A DNA stretch of 64,000 nucleotides, taken from Lumnitzera littorea. Taxonomy: Eukaryota > Streptophyta > Magnoliopsida > Myrtales > Combretaceae. Below are positions 33,470-44,442 of this stretch, piece after piece. Below the pieces are notes generated by a model. It worked only from the letters and a program-made list of their open reading frames with translations. It did no database searches and was not told where the DNA came from. The stretch covers positions 67,470,308 to 67,534,307 of the forward strand of contig JAMXBB010000011.1 of the NCBI GenBank assembly GCA_024138015.1, given 5' to 3'. A program made the position numbers and the translations under genes. Position 1 is the first letter of the stretch. Each line of letters opens with the position of its first letter.

Positions 33470-33760
33470 CTAAAATGGGATGTTGAACGTCTGTAGGCCG
33501 ATATCAACTGGTAAGTTGATCTCCCCTATTATCTCTCTCCTGGATCTATCAAAAGCTCTTACTGTTGTTGAACTTGATTTAATAGTAGTTGTATCGGTAC
33601 CCAATAGATCCAGGGTGGCCAGAGGACAAACATTTAGAGATGACCCGTTGTCAATGAGGACTCTTGTTGTGATGATGTTATTTATCCTCACTATTATGAA
33701 CAGAGGCTTTATGTGCTAGGTACCTTCTTCGCCCAATTCCTCGATAGAGAAGGAAATTTG
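33470..33760 (-). pseudogene. Retropepsin-like protease of the Tat-type element
   Basis: The frame at 33470-33691 has RVLIDNGSSLNVCPLATLDLLG, the Tat-type protease motif, in which the active triad reads D-N-G. A following AFDRSRREIIGEINLPV stretch fits the rest of the domain. It is cut short by stops. The protease would process Gag-Pol. Confidence 0.78.
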
Positions 33761-35815
33761 ATCCATGGTAAGGATGGAATTGGTGATAGAGCTAATCCTT
33801 TCAGCCGGGATTTCACGAGGGACCTTGACATCCCTTAGTGTTCTGAATAAGGCTTCTTGGTATGGGTCTGATCCCATCAATAGACTCATGAGGGATATCT
33901 GTGTTGGAGTCTTGGTGAGCTAGTCCATTATTTTATGCTCACTAAACTTGATCATCTTGGTAAAGGCAGTTAATCCTTCTTCATGTTCAACTTGTTCAGT
34001 GCTTGGCATTTCCAGCAGGACCTTCTTTTTTAGGTCTTCCTTTAGATCATAAATTCTGTCGGAGCGAGTGATCCACCCTACAAGCGAGCTTGATCGCCCT
34101 TAATTTATTACCTGGTAGTTGAGGGGGGTAGCTTTATAATTTTCGGGGGCCACAAGCACGTAGAAGGTATACCTTTTAGCTTGTGAGACCTCTTTTTTGT
34201 AGAATCTATTAACCTTTGGTTCTTAGTTTGGACCGATCATGTTGATGGCAGATTTTGAGTGATCAGATATCATATTGATGATGGGTCCATGGTTTGGCAG
34301 TAGGTTATTATTGACGTTTGGGGTAGGAGCCTCCACAAAATCCAGTTGTATTGTACCTTCATCAATCAAGTCTTAGATTTTGTTTTTCAACCTCTAGCAC
34401 GAATTAGTTGAATGGCCTACCTACCCTAGATGATACTGACATCTTGCATTGGGATCAAAGAACTTCGGCCTGTACCTTTCACTAAGAGCCTCAGAATGGA
34501 GCAGATTATCTCTCCTTAACTTCTTGAGCATTTGACTTAGTGGAATGGGTATTCTGGTGAACTGTCTAAGGACTTTACTAACCTATGGTTAGCTTTTGTA
34601 CTGTGGTTGAGTTGGCAGGGGATTCGTCCTAAAAGAAACTTGGGAGTTAGGTTTTGCATTCAAGTTGACCATGCTGACAGTAGCTTCTCCAAGCTTGCTG
34701 GTGGTGGGTTTAGCAAAGGGTGGTCTTCTATCTACTGTCTCTTGTAGCTTACCAGAGGAAATGGCACTCTTAATTTGATACCCTGTTGCCATTACTTCTG
34801 CAAAGCTAGAAGAGGCTTATTCGATTAGGTGAGTGAAGTAAGGCCTCTCAAGAGTGTCAATGAAAGTTGCAGTCAGCTCTTTTTCAATCATAGGGGTAGA
34901 TAATCCTGCAGCTAAGGACCTCCACCTTTGAGCATATTCTTTGAAGAATTCATTGTGCCTCTTCCTTAAGGCAACCAAATCCATCACTGTTGGTGCCACT
35001 TCGACATTAAATCAATATTGCTCATAGAACGCTTTGGCCAGCTTCTCCCATGTATTCACCTGATTTAAGTCTAACTAAGCGTACCAGGTTAAGGTAAGGC
35101 TAGTTAGGCTGTCCTGAAAGGTCTAAACCATGAGTTGATGATATTGTGCATACTTACCCATCCTGCGTACACGCAGCTGGTTGTGTAGTTTGAGGCATCC
35201 GGTCTCGTTGTATTTTTCAAAGTTAGGTACTTTGAACTTTTTTGAAAAGCTTCCGTAATCATAGGTAGAGAAGTTTGTTAAGCCAACGTACTTGAATCCA
35301 TCATACCCCTCAAGCATTTTCATTTTTTCTGTAATTTGTTGAGTTAACCGCTTCTCAAGCTCTTTCAATTTGTCCTGGTTAGCTTTAGGCTTTGGGCTAA
35401 TCAGGAATGAGTAAGTATTTGGCTCAAAAGTTAGGTTAGCCTTTGGAAATACCCCTTCTGTTTCAAAGGATTCGAAGCCTTGATTGACTTTAGGGTAGGC
35501 TTCTTCTATTTTGAGGGGTGAGGCTTTAGTATTCTTTCCATATCTGGTTTTAGAACTTTCTTCATTTGATGGAGCCGTAGACCTAAGCAGAGAGATGCTG
35601 TCAGCAAGAAAGCTCAATTGATTTGCAATCTTTCCTACTATTCGTTCCAAAGATTGGAACCTTAACTCTATGGTGTCAATAACCTCAGGGTTGCCATTGT
35701 TGATGTTGTTGTTGTTGTTGTTTCCTTGGTTGGCCATTCTGGTTTGAGAATGAGTTTTGATGGAGCTTCTTTGGAAAGTTTGACATTTAGGAGCTATCTT
35801 GGCCACTTGGGTCAA
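33761..35815 (-). pseudogene. gag of the Tat-type element
   Basis: The probable gag start is the Met at 35736 (MANQGNNNN, within the frame 35123-35815). An Asn-rich N-terminus is followed by a coiled-coil-like segment (ELRFQSLERIVGKIANQLSF), and the retrotransposon gag core lies at about 34817-35200 (TVMDLVALRKRHNEFFKEYAQRWRSLA). From there to the protease, shifted short frames fill the C-terminal part. Stops break the frame at several places. Confidence 0.72.
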
Positions 35816-36099
35816 AACTACTTCTCAATAAGTTAGCACACGGATATTTTTTTAAAAAAAATGCAAATGAATGAAATGTAAGTGAATCACATGGATGAAA
35901 AGGAGAGGATCAGCGAATGATTAACAAAACAACAAAGTTATTTATTATCTTTGGATTCCTAAAGTCTTATTACTTGAAAGAAAGGAAAAGGTACAAATTC
36001 ATCTATACTAATTTTCTTTTTTTCTGTAGGCCAAATGATATTTTCTTCTTCTTTTGATCATGCTTAACCACTTCTTCAAACTCTTGAATTTTCTTCTAG

Positions 36100-37508
36100 G
36101 CCATCTTCAGCTGATGTTCCAAGGCATGCAACCTTTATCTAGATTCTCGGCATAGGTTTGCTCATTTGTCTTTCTCATCATAGAGGATCTCCATACGAGC
36201 TTTCATTTGGTCTATATAGGTTACCATTTTAGAGTTAGGGTGCACAGGGGAGGTTTGAAGGACTTCTGGTGCCCAATATTGCATTGCACCTACCTTGTGA
36301 AGTTGATTGTATAAATACTCTTTAGTAACCCAGTGTTTGTCCACTTCTCCTATGAACTCACTCAGATCGACGTTTAGGCTTATGGTCCGAGTGTCCCACC
36401 AAGCTTTGATCTTGTGAAGTTTGGATGTTTTTTCTATAGAATGAGGCACTTTGAGATTAAGAGTGAATGGCTCTAATGTCGGTTTGTGAACTATGTCCTG
36501 TATTCCTCCAAATTGTCTTACCATGTTGTTTGGGTAGTAGCCTATACACCAACTCATTCCGATCAATGGCACAACATGGTAATTCTTGCAAATCAGTATG
36601 ACCCTAGTGTAATTGCTCCACCTGGCAGTCTACAGTATGTCTTCTATTCAGAAATCTCGTAGAACCTCTATCTAGAGAAGGGTAGGGATATCTTTTGGTA
36701 AATTGATTTTATCGATGAAAGAATCGATAAGATCAATCTTTTTTGTGAATGCTCCCCTTATTAAGTCCAACCCAAAGCATTTGATGTGATTAACAAACCA
36801 TACCATTAATAATGCCATACTTGACCTAAGATCTCCGCAGCCTTTTTTCTTAGGGAAATTAAGGTTTCTCATCTACTCAGTAAGTAAGGCAGGAATGTAA
36901 GACTTACCTTCCCAGAATTGAGCCACTAACTCTATTACCCTAAAGTGTATAAAAAGAGACCCACTTGGAAATAAGATTGTAGTGAATATTGCTAGCACAT
37001 AGGCCTTGATTCGATTTTCTTTCCAATTTCCAAGAAACAAAGCTTGTTTGTTAGAGCTAGGCTCATTCTAAAACCAGTGGACTAGATCCCAGATCTTGAT
37101 GGTGTGTTTGTTGTAGTCATCTAGGGCCCCATTTATCTCAATCTTACGAATCCCTAAGAATTTTGAAAAAATGTAAGTTGGGCCAAAGTTAAGTTCTAGG
37201 ATGTATATTTCATCTAAAGGAGGAGCTTGGAGCAGTTGGGTGAACTCTTTTAGAGTTGAGTTGATCAGATGTGATCCAAATTGAAAAGCCACTTCTTTAG
37301 GCTCCTAGAAATGGACTAAGGCCCTTACTGGCATAATGTTAACCTCTACTTTGGCTAGTGAGAGTATGGGTGTAATTTTGTTAGTAATGAATTGTTGCTC
37401 TCTTAAGTTGAAGGTCTGAAACCACTGGCTGAGTATAGGCTTTGGGTTTGTAGATTTGAGGACATAAATCTCCTTAGCAAAAACCCTGACATTGGATGAG
37501 CTGGCCAT
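36100..37508 (-). pseudogene. Extra ORF1 upstream of gag in the Tat-type element
   Basis: Starting at Met 37508 (MASSSNVRVF), one long translation runs with a few stops and frame changes through the frames 37305-37508, 37068-37292, 36672-36872 and 36162-36572. It is rich in aromatic residues (ALVHF, WDLVHWF, KAWWDTRTISLN) and ends in a charged, coiled-coil-like tail near 36060-36170. Ogre/Tat elements carry such an ORF of unknown function (in databases often listed as a domain of unknown function, DUF7745-like). The function here is unknown. Confidence 0.65.
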
Positions 37509-38236
37509 TTCTGAAACATTACAAAGAAAGCATGAATTACAAGGGAAAAACTAATTACAAGAAAAGAAAATATACAAGACCTCCTATGTACATGAATTTT
37601 AGGAAAAATACAGGAAATGAAACTCCGAATATTATCATTTCTTTTTCTTTAACGTTGCTGCTTTGTTAGTTATTCGTTGATCCCATGAAATGTAATGCAA
37701 GAAAGGTGGGTTGTAATGGTTCTTAAACACTATGACCTTACACGTTTACGAAGAAGCGATTCTTTGGTCAAATTGAAGTTTAAGTGAGGTAACCTAATCG
37801 ACCCCGAATGGTGGTTACCTCACTATGCCTGGAACTTTACACAATGACTCTCCATCCTAAGGTCCTAGGGCGGCCCAGGTTCGACCGTATCTATCATGCA
37901 CTCATAATATAATAAAATAAATCCCTCCCCTCAAAATACATAAAACTAATACTTGGAAAAAAAAAACGTTAGTACAATTACAAAAAAAAAAAAAAAGACG
38001 AGTAAAGAAATTGCATTTAAGGTGATTTTAAAGATTAATCTTAATTTTGGAAAATCGAATGGCTAACCCTCTTGACATCCCTAGTAAAGTCGTCAAGTTG
38101 TCGAGCTTGGTTCTTTACCCTCTTGGTTCTTATTAGGTCTTTTTTAAACTGACCAATATTAAACCCAGCCCGTTTAATACCGATCCTCGACTAAGATTTA
38201 AAGAAAACCCTTTTTTTTTTTTTTTTAACTTGAAAA
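37509..38236 (-). other. 5' leader of the Tat-type element
   Basis: This is non-coding sequence between the primer site and ORF1, with A-rich runs near 37950-37995. No motif was recognised. Confidence 0.55.
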
Positions 38237-38251
38237 GATTTGGAATCGCCA
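38237..38251 (-). promoter_or_regulatory. Primer-binding site, tRNA-Arg type
   Basis: On the minus strand TGGCGATTCCAAATC follows the LTR end GTCA after two bases. Plant Tat/Ogre elements use a tRNA-Arg primer with a TGGCGACTCC-like site, so this fits with one change in the first ten bases. Confidence 0.65.
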
Positions 38252-38859
38252 CTTGACCGGAGTTGGGAAAAGGGTTTAAGTTATAACTAATTAGGTGGAT
38301 TGATTATAACTTAGCTACTGGTTTATCGATTAAAAAAACCAAGTTATAAAACGACTTCTTGAAAGCTAAAGAATTTGGATTCAGGGGTTAGGACTTTTAA
38401 ACCCTTACGGGTACCATTAACTTTCCAAAATTAACTTTGATCTTTAAAAATCACCTTTTTATTTTATAAGATGGAACTCATTTTAACTATTTTAATTAGA
38501 TTAAAGAAATAATTTAAACTAAAAAAAAAAAGGAAAATTAGGTTTTTTCATTTTTATCGTCATCTCATAAGTGCCTACGTACCTACTATTCGAAATTAGA
38601 CGTACGTAGTTTTTTTAATAAAAACTTTAGTGGGTTACATTGATTTTAATTTTTGAAAAAAGGTCGAATTTACATTTTTAGTTCAATTCAATTTATTTGA
38701 GGAAATTTCAAAAAATAAAAAAAATGAAAGTCCTAAATTGAAATTTTCATTTTTTTTAAAAATCTAAAAAGGGCCCTAATTTGAAAAATAGTTAATTTAT
38801 TTTTATTTTCTTTATTTTTGTAGAAAATCAACTTTTTTAAGTGATAAACCAACAATTAT

Positions 38860-39130
38860 TTATTCTTATTCTTATTTATCTTTTCTTATTTATTTATTTT
38901 TTCTTTATCAGTTAATCTATTTATTACTTATTATATCTTATTTATTTATTAAACTAGTAAAAAAATAATACAAAATTACTTTTTTTTTTTCTTTTTGTTC
39001 TTTTCTTTTCTTCTCTTTCTTTTCTTTTTTCCTTTCCTTCTTTTTCTTTTCGCTTTTTTTTTGTTGTTATTACATTTATACAAAAAAAATAAAAAAAATA
39101 AAAATGAATAAAATAATTAAAAAAATAAAA
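38860..39130. repeat. Low-complexity AT and CT-rich tract
   Basis: TTATTTATTT-like runs, TTCTTTTCTTTTC-like pyrimidine runs and AAAAATAAAA runs follow each other. The open frame at 38954-39145 is a product of this tract. Confidence 0.85.
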
Positions 39131-40364
39131 CAAAAAGAGGATCAAAGCTGGTCCGGACCAAGAGAGACGCGGGTTGGACCTTGGATCTCAAGTCAGGTCG
39201 GACGCGTGGATCAAGTTGGACGCATTGGTTGAATTCCACCATCTTCAATACAGCAGCAGCTTGGCGTCGATTCCGACTATTCTAGTGGCCAAATCGAGAG
39301 GGTAAGCAGTTTTTTATGAGTTTTGGACTGGGAATAGGGGGGGTGGGGTGAGTGGTGGGGCAGGTTCAATGCCGAGGCTTGGGATGGTCATCTGGCGGTT
39401 GTGGGAAGTGGCGATCGGCGGTGGTGTTGGGTAGCACGTGGCACAGCTACTGGAGGCTAGTGGTTGGTTGGGTTGGGGGTTTTAAAGGTCGAAGAGAGTT
39501 GTGGTGGGTTAGTTTTGCTCTGTCGTGGTGGTTAGGATAGTGTTTAGAGTAAGGGGTTGCGGTGGTTAAGGTTAAGTGCGAAATTGGTGGCGTCGCTAGG
39601 GGGCATGGTAGAGGTTGAGAGGAGTTAGGTTAGGGAACTAATGGTGTAGGGAAGCTAGTATAGGTGGTAGCTTTACTCGAAGTTGAGTAAAGAGAGAGAA
39701 TCGAAAAGAGAGAAAGAGAGAGTCACGGTTAGAGAGAGAGTTTATCGAGTGATTCTGCTGGTCGTATATGATTGTGTGTATCTGTATGAGCTCCCTCAAC
39801 ACCATTTTATACCTAAATCGATCCCAAAAACAAAGGAAAGTTAGAATCGGATTTAATGAAAAATACCCGAAAACCTAGTTTTATTCGATTTTTTGAGCTC
39901 GAATTAAATTTGTTTTTTACCGAACTTGGATGCATTAAAGGGCTTGATTCATAGTAAGCTATGTCTAACTTGTAATTTCACTATTGATTTGACGAAATTA
40001 CAACAAGAAAGGGTCCAAAAATCGTATTGAAGTAGGCGATCCGAAGAGAAAAGTGCTAGAAATCTACGGAAAATGAAGGAAGGAGGGGGAAAGAGAGTAA
40101 AACAAAGGGAAAAGGAAAGAAGGGAGAGGGGTGACGATGTGGGTGGGCGCTAGAAATGGGTCGACGACGTGGCGTCACGTTAGCTGTGCCTGCCAATCTT
40201 GACGTACCACGTATCATTTGTGACGACAGCTTATGTGGTATGCTAGTAGATGCCATGTAGCGCTACATCAGTAAGGCAATCCAATCCGATGATGCTACGT
40301 ATCAGGACGCGTAGCACAATAAGATCCCGACACATGGCAGTGTACTAGTCAATAGAAAATAAAA

Positions 40365-40457
40365 AGAAAAAAAAGTCTCCCTACCTTTGCCAAGATTCAA
40401 ACCCAAGACCTTACACTCAAACCTCATACCCAATTCATATGCTTAACCATTAGGCCA
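40365..40457 (-). other. tRNA-like Pol III promoter module in the 5' LTR
   Basis: On the minus strand TGGCCTAATGG (40457-40447) fits the A-box consensus. GGTTTGAATCT (40403-40393) fits the B box with one change from GGTTCGAATC, at a spacing of about 43 nt between boxes. A run of T residues follows at about 40374-40367 and could terminate Pol III. The matching module in the left LTR is at 27160-27270. Confidence 0.5.
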
Positions 40458-40475
40458 TTGGCCTGTGCCTTATCC

Positions 40476-40500
40476 ATATGTGCAATTAAATTGCACATAT
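40476..40500. repeat. 11-bp-arm palindrome beside the Pol III-like module
   Basis: ATATGTGCAAT and ATTGCACATAT are perfect inverted arms around TAA. Confidence 0.9.
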
Positions 40501-40925
40501 TGACTCAGTCAACCTGGGTTAGATTTAAATCTAAGCTTAAGTTCAACGGCCCAACTTCTAAACTAAAATTAAAATTAAAAATATGTCTTAATAATATGCT
40601 ATTTTCTAAAATCTTTTACTTGATTTTAATTTTTCTTTTTTTTTTTGTAATTTTTTAAATTTCTAAATTTTTAAACTTTACTTTCTAACTTTTTATCTTT
40701 TTAGGGGTTCTTTTTGAAATTTTCTTTTTTTGTGTGCTTTTTCTTATTTTTGAAAATTTTTTAATTTTTCCATGATCCTTATTTTTTTCTAAATTTCTTA
40801 ATTTTCTTGGGTTTTTTTTAATTCCCTATTTTTTGAATTTTTTCTAATTTAGGGCTTATTAAGAAAAGAAAGAAAAATAATAAAATTAAAATTAAAAATA
40901 AAGGGAGCAAAAATTAGGTGTTTCA

Positions 40926-41471
40926 ACTGCCTCTCTTTGTGATTAAGTTTGAGCAAAACTTTACCATAAAAACAAAATAGATACTATTTTTACCCCTATG
41001 GTGACTAAATAGTTATCTTAAAATCGATTTGGATGAAGAAATGAAATCTGGTTATACCTCTCTAGGCTTACTAACCTAGGTAGGAGTGTCTCTAAGGGAC
41101 ATATGATCTTGTGTTGGAATTGATCTAAAACTAGATCGTGCCTCACTAAGCTCACTAACCTAGGCGGAAGCATCTCTTGGGGACTAGTAACCCTAAACTG
41201 CAATCGATCTAAAACCTAGTCGTGCCTTACAAGGCTCATTAACCTAGACGGGAGCGTCTTTCGAAGACTAGCAACCCTAAAATGGGATTAATCTAAAACT
41301 TAGTTGTACCTCATTAAGCTTACTAACCTAGGCGGGAGTGTCTCTTTGGTACTAGTAACCCTAAAATGAGATCGATCTAAAACTTGGTTGTGCTTCACAA
41401 GGCTTGCTAACCTAGGTGGAAGCATCTCTCGAGGACTACCCTAAAATGGGATCGATCTAAAACCTGGCTAT
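40926..41471 (-). mobile_element. 3' UTR fragment of a second Tat-type copy
   Basis: On the minus strand a purine tract (ACAAAGAGAGGCAGT, plus 40926-40941) sits upstream of the LTR start, and a five-unit version of the 84-bp array lies at 41057-41471. This is the internal 3' end of the same family, oriented the same way, lying on the outer side of the 5' LTR at 38254-40925. It stops abruptly near 41471. Confidence 0.8.
41057..41471. repeat. 84-bp tandem array, five units
   Basis: The units match those at 27884-28447, including the variant first unit with ACATATGATCTTG. The last unit has a short internal deletion. Confidence 0.9.
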
Positions 41472-41593
41472 ATGCTAATGCCTAGTTAGCAATCCATTCA
41501 TCAAATAAATCTTAACCATCGATCCTCTATTTGCGTCACATGGTTGTCCACGTGGCTATTAGTGAAGTGATACTTCGTATGACCTTGATAACC

Positions 41594-41602
41594 TATATAA
41601 GG
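41594..41602 (+). promoter_or_regulatory. TATA box of element E
   Basis: TATATAAGG lies about 130 bp upstream of the first ATG of the broken gene. It is a good TATA match in a position that would give a leader of about 100 nt. Confidence 0.5.
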
Positions 41603-42739
41603 GACTTGAAAGATAGTTCATTCCTCACTTGCTCTTGTTACTCTATTGAAACTTTGCTAGAGCATTTCTAAAGTACTTCTTCAATATTCTCATATTTTCT
41701 TTTCCCTTCCTTTCCTTTCTGCTATGAAGTTTTCAAAGATGGTTGATCAACAGCAACTAACATGAAGGAACAAGTTCGTAAATGGGGCCTTCGTAAATGA
41801 AGATCATAGGAAAAAGCTCATCTTCACTCCCTCCTTGATAGATGGTAGTAGTTGGAATGGGCAATGTGGATAAGAACTATACATAGGCGATGAGCAGAGT
41901 AGCTACAAAGGAGAGGCTATGGTGCAAGTATGCTCTCGAGGAGAAGGACGACAATATTGTGAAGTTGTTGCTGATTAAAGAAGGTAATGAGATTTTTATT
42001 GAGGTTAAGTATGTACGTAAGGAAGATTGGTGGTGCAGGGTTTGTAAGGAGGTCAACCAAAACATTAATGTATAGGAGGTGATGCGGCTCGAGAAGGGTG
42101 ATTAGGTGTGTGACTATGGGGATAACAAGCATTCATTTTGTTTATATAGGAGGGCAATGGATATGGGTTGCACCTACCCTTTACTAAGTTTTAGCTAGAG
42201 GTGTTTAACTACTTCTAAGTGTACTGGGGTTCTCTCCATTCGATCTCCTGGTAGGTGTTGATGCCCCTTGAGGCTGTCTTTATATTCCATATGAGGAGGC
42301 CAACAACTCAACTTTTTCGGTACTTCTTCCATCAGAAGGATGAACTAAGGGTTGGGTATATTGCTCGAGATGGGGGGTACATGTGAAACTATTCTATGGT
42401 TAGAAGTTCAAGATTGAGGACTAGAAGTACCAATTTTTCCTTGGGTGGTCGGTTCACAAGCTGGACTTTCCCATTAAGTGGATTAGGCCCATTTTAACGA
42501 AGCCCATTACTTACTTTAAGGAGGAGGAGGATAATGAAGCCAAGGAGTTGATCTTTGATGTGCCTCAATGGAAGGAGGATGGGTTTCATGTGTTGGAGAC
42601 CTTAGAGTTATGTTTGCAAGGGAAGATGTTGCATCCTTGGGAGAGAGGTAAGGGTAGGTTTGTGACTGGGGAAGGTAGCAGGGAGTTCGATGTTGTCAAT
42701 TGTTGATAGGGGGGAGCTTAAGGCTACTCTCCTCAGTAG

Positions 42740-42816
42740 GTATTTCATTTAATCATTGTAGTTCTTTTAATTACTAACTTCGTTGCTTTGCTCGTAACAT
42801 TTGATTTATGCGGCAG
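42740..42816 (+). other. Candidate intron in element E gene
   Basis: The edges read AG|GTATTT and GCGGCAG|CAACTT around 77 nt of T-rich sequence. Coding-like sequence lies on both sides. Confidence 0.4.
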
Positions 42817-43469
42817 CAACTTCAAGAAACAAATGATAGCAATTATGGAGCTGAGGAGCTGAAAGAAGGGGAAGAGGCCTATAGAAGGGTAAGATGTAGC
42901 TCCCGTAGCAAAGAAGAGTAAGAAGGCTACCCCAAGCCAGAAAAAGGGAAAACGACCCATAGTTGAAGGATTGGGAGATGTCTTGATTGCGATACCTTTA
43001 GAAGTGGTTATTAAGTAGTAAGTGGTTGCTGTTACTGTTGAAGCGGTGGATGTGTTTAGTAGAATGAGTGCAGGCAGGATGGTAGTGAACGGGAGTTGAG
43101 CGAAGAGGGCGCATATGAGTAGGAAGTAAGCTTATAAGTGGTGCATGAGTAAGAAGCAAGTGAGCAAGAGCCACGCGAGTAGAGGATATCTATTATAGAG
43201 TAGGGGGGGGGAGGGCGGGGGGGTCTCTAGGGGTTGAAGGGATTAGTCTCCAACCAAGCAATGTGAGAGAAGTCCTTTAAGAAGAGGACTATTAAGGAGA
43301 GGATGACTGTAAGGGTATTGGGGTATTGGAGGTACCTGAAGATCGAGGAGGCTACGATGCAAGGTTAGTCCATTCCTATAATTGACTTAAAGGCTAAGAT
43401 AAATAGGGCCATCCGAGTATCTAGTAGTAAGTGTGCTGTTGCAAAGTGGCCTTTGAAGAAGGCACATAG

Positions 43470-44252
43470 TGATGGGAATTAAGTTACCGGTCCAATGACC
43501 CACAGCTAAGCCCAAAGACTAAAGGGATTGGCAAGATGAATCCTCCTATTCTGGTTGACCCCTGCTAAAGCTAAGTACTTCCTTGCTGAGCTGAATGATT
43601 GCTTATCTCTCTATAGTGCATCGAATCAAAGATTACTCACTCGCAACCGAGCTATCCAATGACTCAACATCTTCCTTGCTGAGAAGCCGAGATAGAGAGA
43701 CTCCAAGTTAACTAAGCCACCCCTGCTCAGACAAGCAAGCTATCCACACTTTTTTCCGCATCTTCTAACAGCATCACTACGTATATAGTTTTATGTATAG
43801 GATCCATTGCACCAATGATTATTTTCCTTATATGTCCATTTTTACCCTTTTGTATCTTGTACATTAATTCCTTAAAAAATGCCCTTTTTGTCTTTTTCCT
43901 TTTAGGTAAGTTTCCTTAACAGATGGGTATAAATACCCTTGTACTTGTAGTTGTAATAGATATATAGAGATTACCATTCATGCACTTGTGTGTTTTCCTT
44001 CCTTGCATAAATACTCTGGTTATTCTTGGCATCACTCTTATCCTAACCATTGAGCAAGGTAAGGTGGCAAGTAACCTCATATGACCGATTTGTGCAGCAT
44101 ATTGAATTGCTCTATGAGTCTTCGGAAGTTTGCTTACTTTTCATTCGTCATTCATTCCTTTCATACTTTCCCCATTAACTCTTTCAAGCTTTTTGTAAGC
44201 TTGGACCCATCCAGTGATTGGCCTTGTCTGTTCTTGGTCACGGTTCGCACCA
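43470..44252 (+). repeat. 5' LTR of gypsy copy C
   Basis: It starts TGATGGGAATTA and ends CGGTTCGCACCA, with GGTATAAATACC at about 43925-43936 as a TATA region. Confidence 0.9.
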
Positions 44253-44254
44253 TC

Positions 44255-44267
44255 TTAGTATCAGAGC
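44255..44267 (+). promoter_or_regulatory. Primer-binding site of copy C
   Basis: TTAGTATCAGAGC lies two bases after the LTR and matches the initiator-Met tRNA type with one change. Confidence 0.75.
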
Positions 44268-44442
44268 GAAGGCTTCGTATGAGCTATAGTTGGTTCTTTT
44301 AGAAGTTCTGTTATACTCTATTCTACATGTGTGAAACATAGTAAGTTACTGTATTCATTTTAGCTATTGTGTTTGCTAGCTGTTAATTTCTTGAAGTGTT
44401 TGTTTAAACTTTAAATCTGTAGAGAAAATAACAGACCCGAGT

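Larger units (their letters stand above)
26443..40925 (-). mobile_element. Tat/Ogre-type Ty3/gypsy element
   Basis: This is a large minus-strand element. From right to left it has a 5' LTR (40925-38254), a tRNA-Arg-type primer site (38251-38237), ORF1 (37508-36100), gag (35815-34400), protease, RT, RNase H, integrase (to about 29290), a 3' UTR with an 84-bp tandem array, a polypurine tract, and a truncated 3' LTR (27745-26443). The extra ORF upstream of gag, the primer type, the RT motif and the tandem array before the 3' LTR are all known traits of the Tat/Ogre lineage. The 3' LTR lacks the outer part seen in the 5' LTR. All genes are broken. Confidence 0.85.
38254..40925 (-). repeat. 5' LTR of the Tat-type element (about 2.67 kb)
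   Basis: On the minus strand it starts TGAAACACC at 40925 and ends GTCA at 38254, just before the primer site. The outer 1.28 kb (39642-40925) matches the left LTR at 26443-27745. The inner part (38254-39641) has no partner in the left LTR because that LTR is truncated. The inner part includes a pyrimidine/purine low-complexity tract (38860-39130) and a G-rich block (39330-39620). The assignment of the inner part rests on the primer site position. Confidence 0.62.
41472..43464 (+). pseudogene. Element E gene, left part: putative gypsy-type transposon protein
   Basis: After a TATATAAGG box (41594) and a leader, an ATG at 41725 (MKFSKMVDQQQL) opens a broken gene. The frame at 41890-42075 reads MSRVATKERLWCKYALEEKD. 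Later frames near 42225-42460 show FRYFFHQKDE and KYQFFLGWSVHKLDFPIKW, which resemble the plant 'putative gypsy type transposon' domain (PF04195-like). From about 42430 to 42706 a fairly open frame continues. A plausible intron lies at 42740-42816. A Lys/Arg-rich segment follows. The gene is interrupted at 43469 by copy C and resumes at 49601. The assignment is by resemblance and should be tested. Confidence 0.5.

Noticed and set aside
38954..39145. Lys/Arg/Glu-rich small protein
   Set aside because: It is the translation of a low-complexity pyrimidine/purine tract in an LTR.
39352..39540. Trp/Gly-rich small protein on the plus strand
   Set aside because: It derives from a G-rich stretch in the 5' LTR of the minus-strand Tat-type element and resembles no known family.
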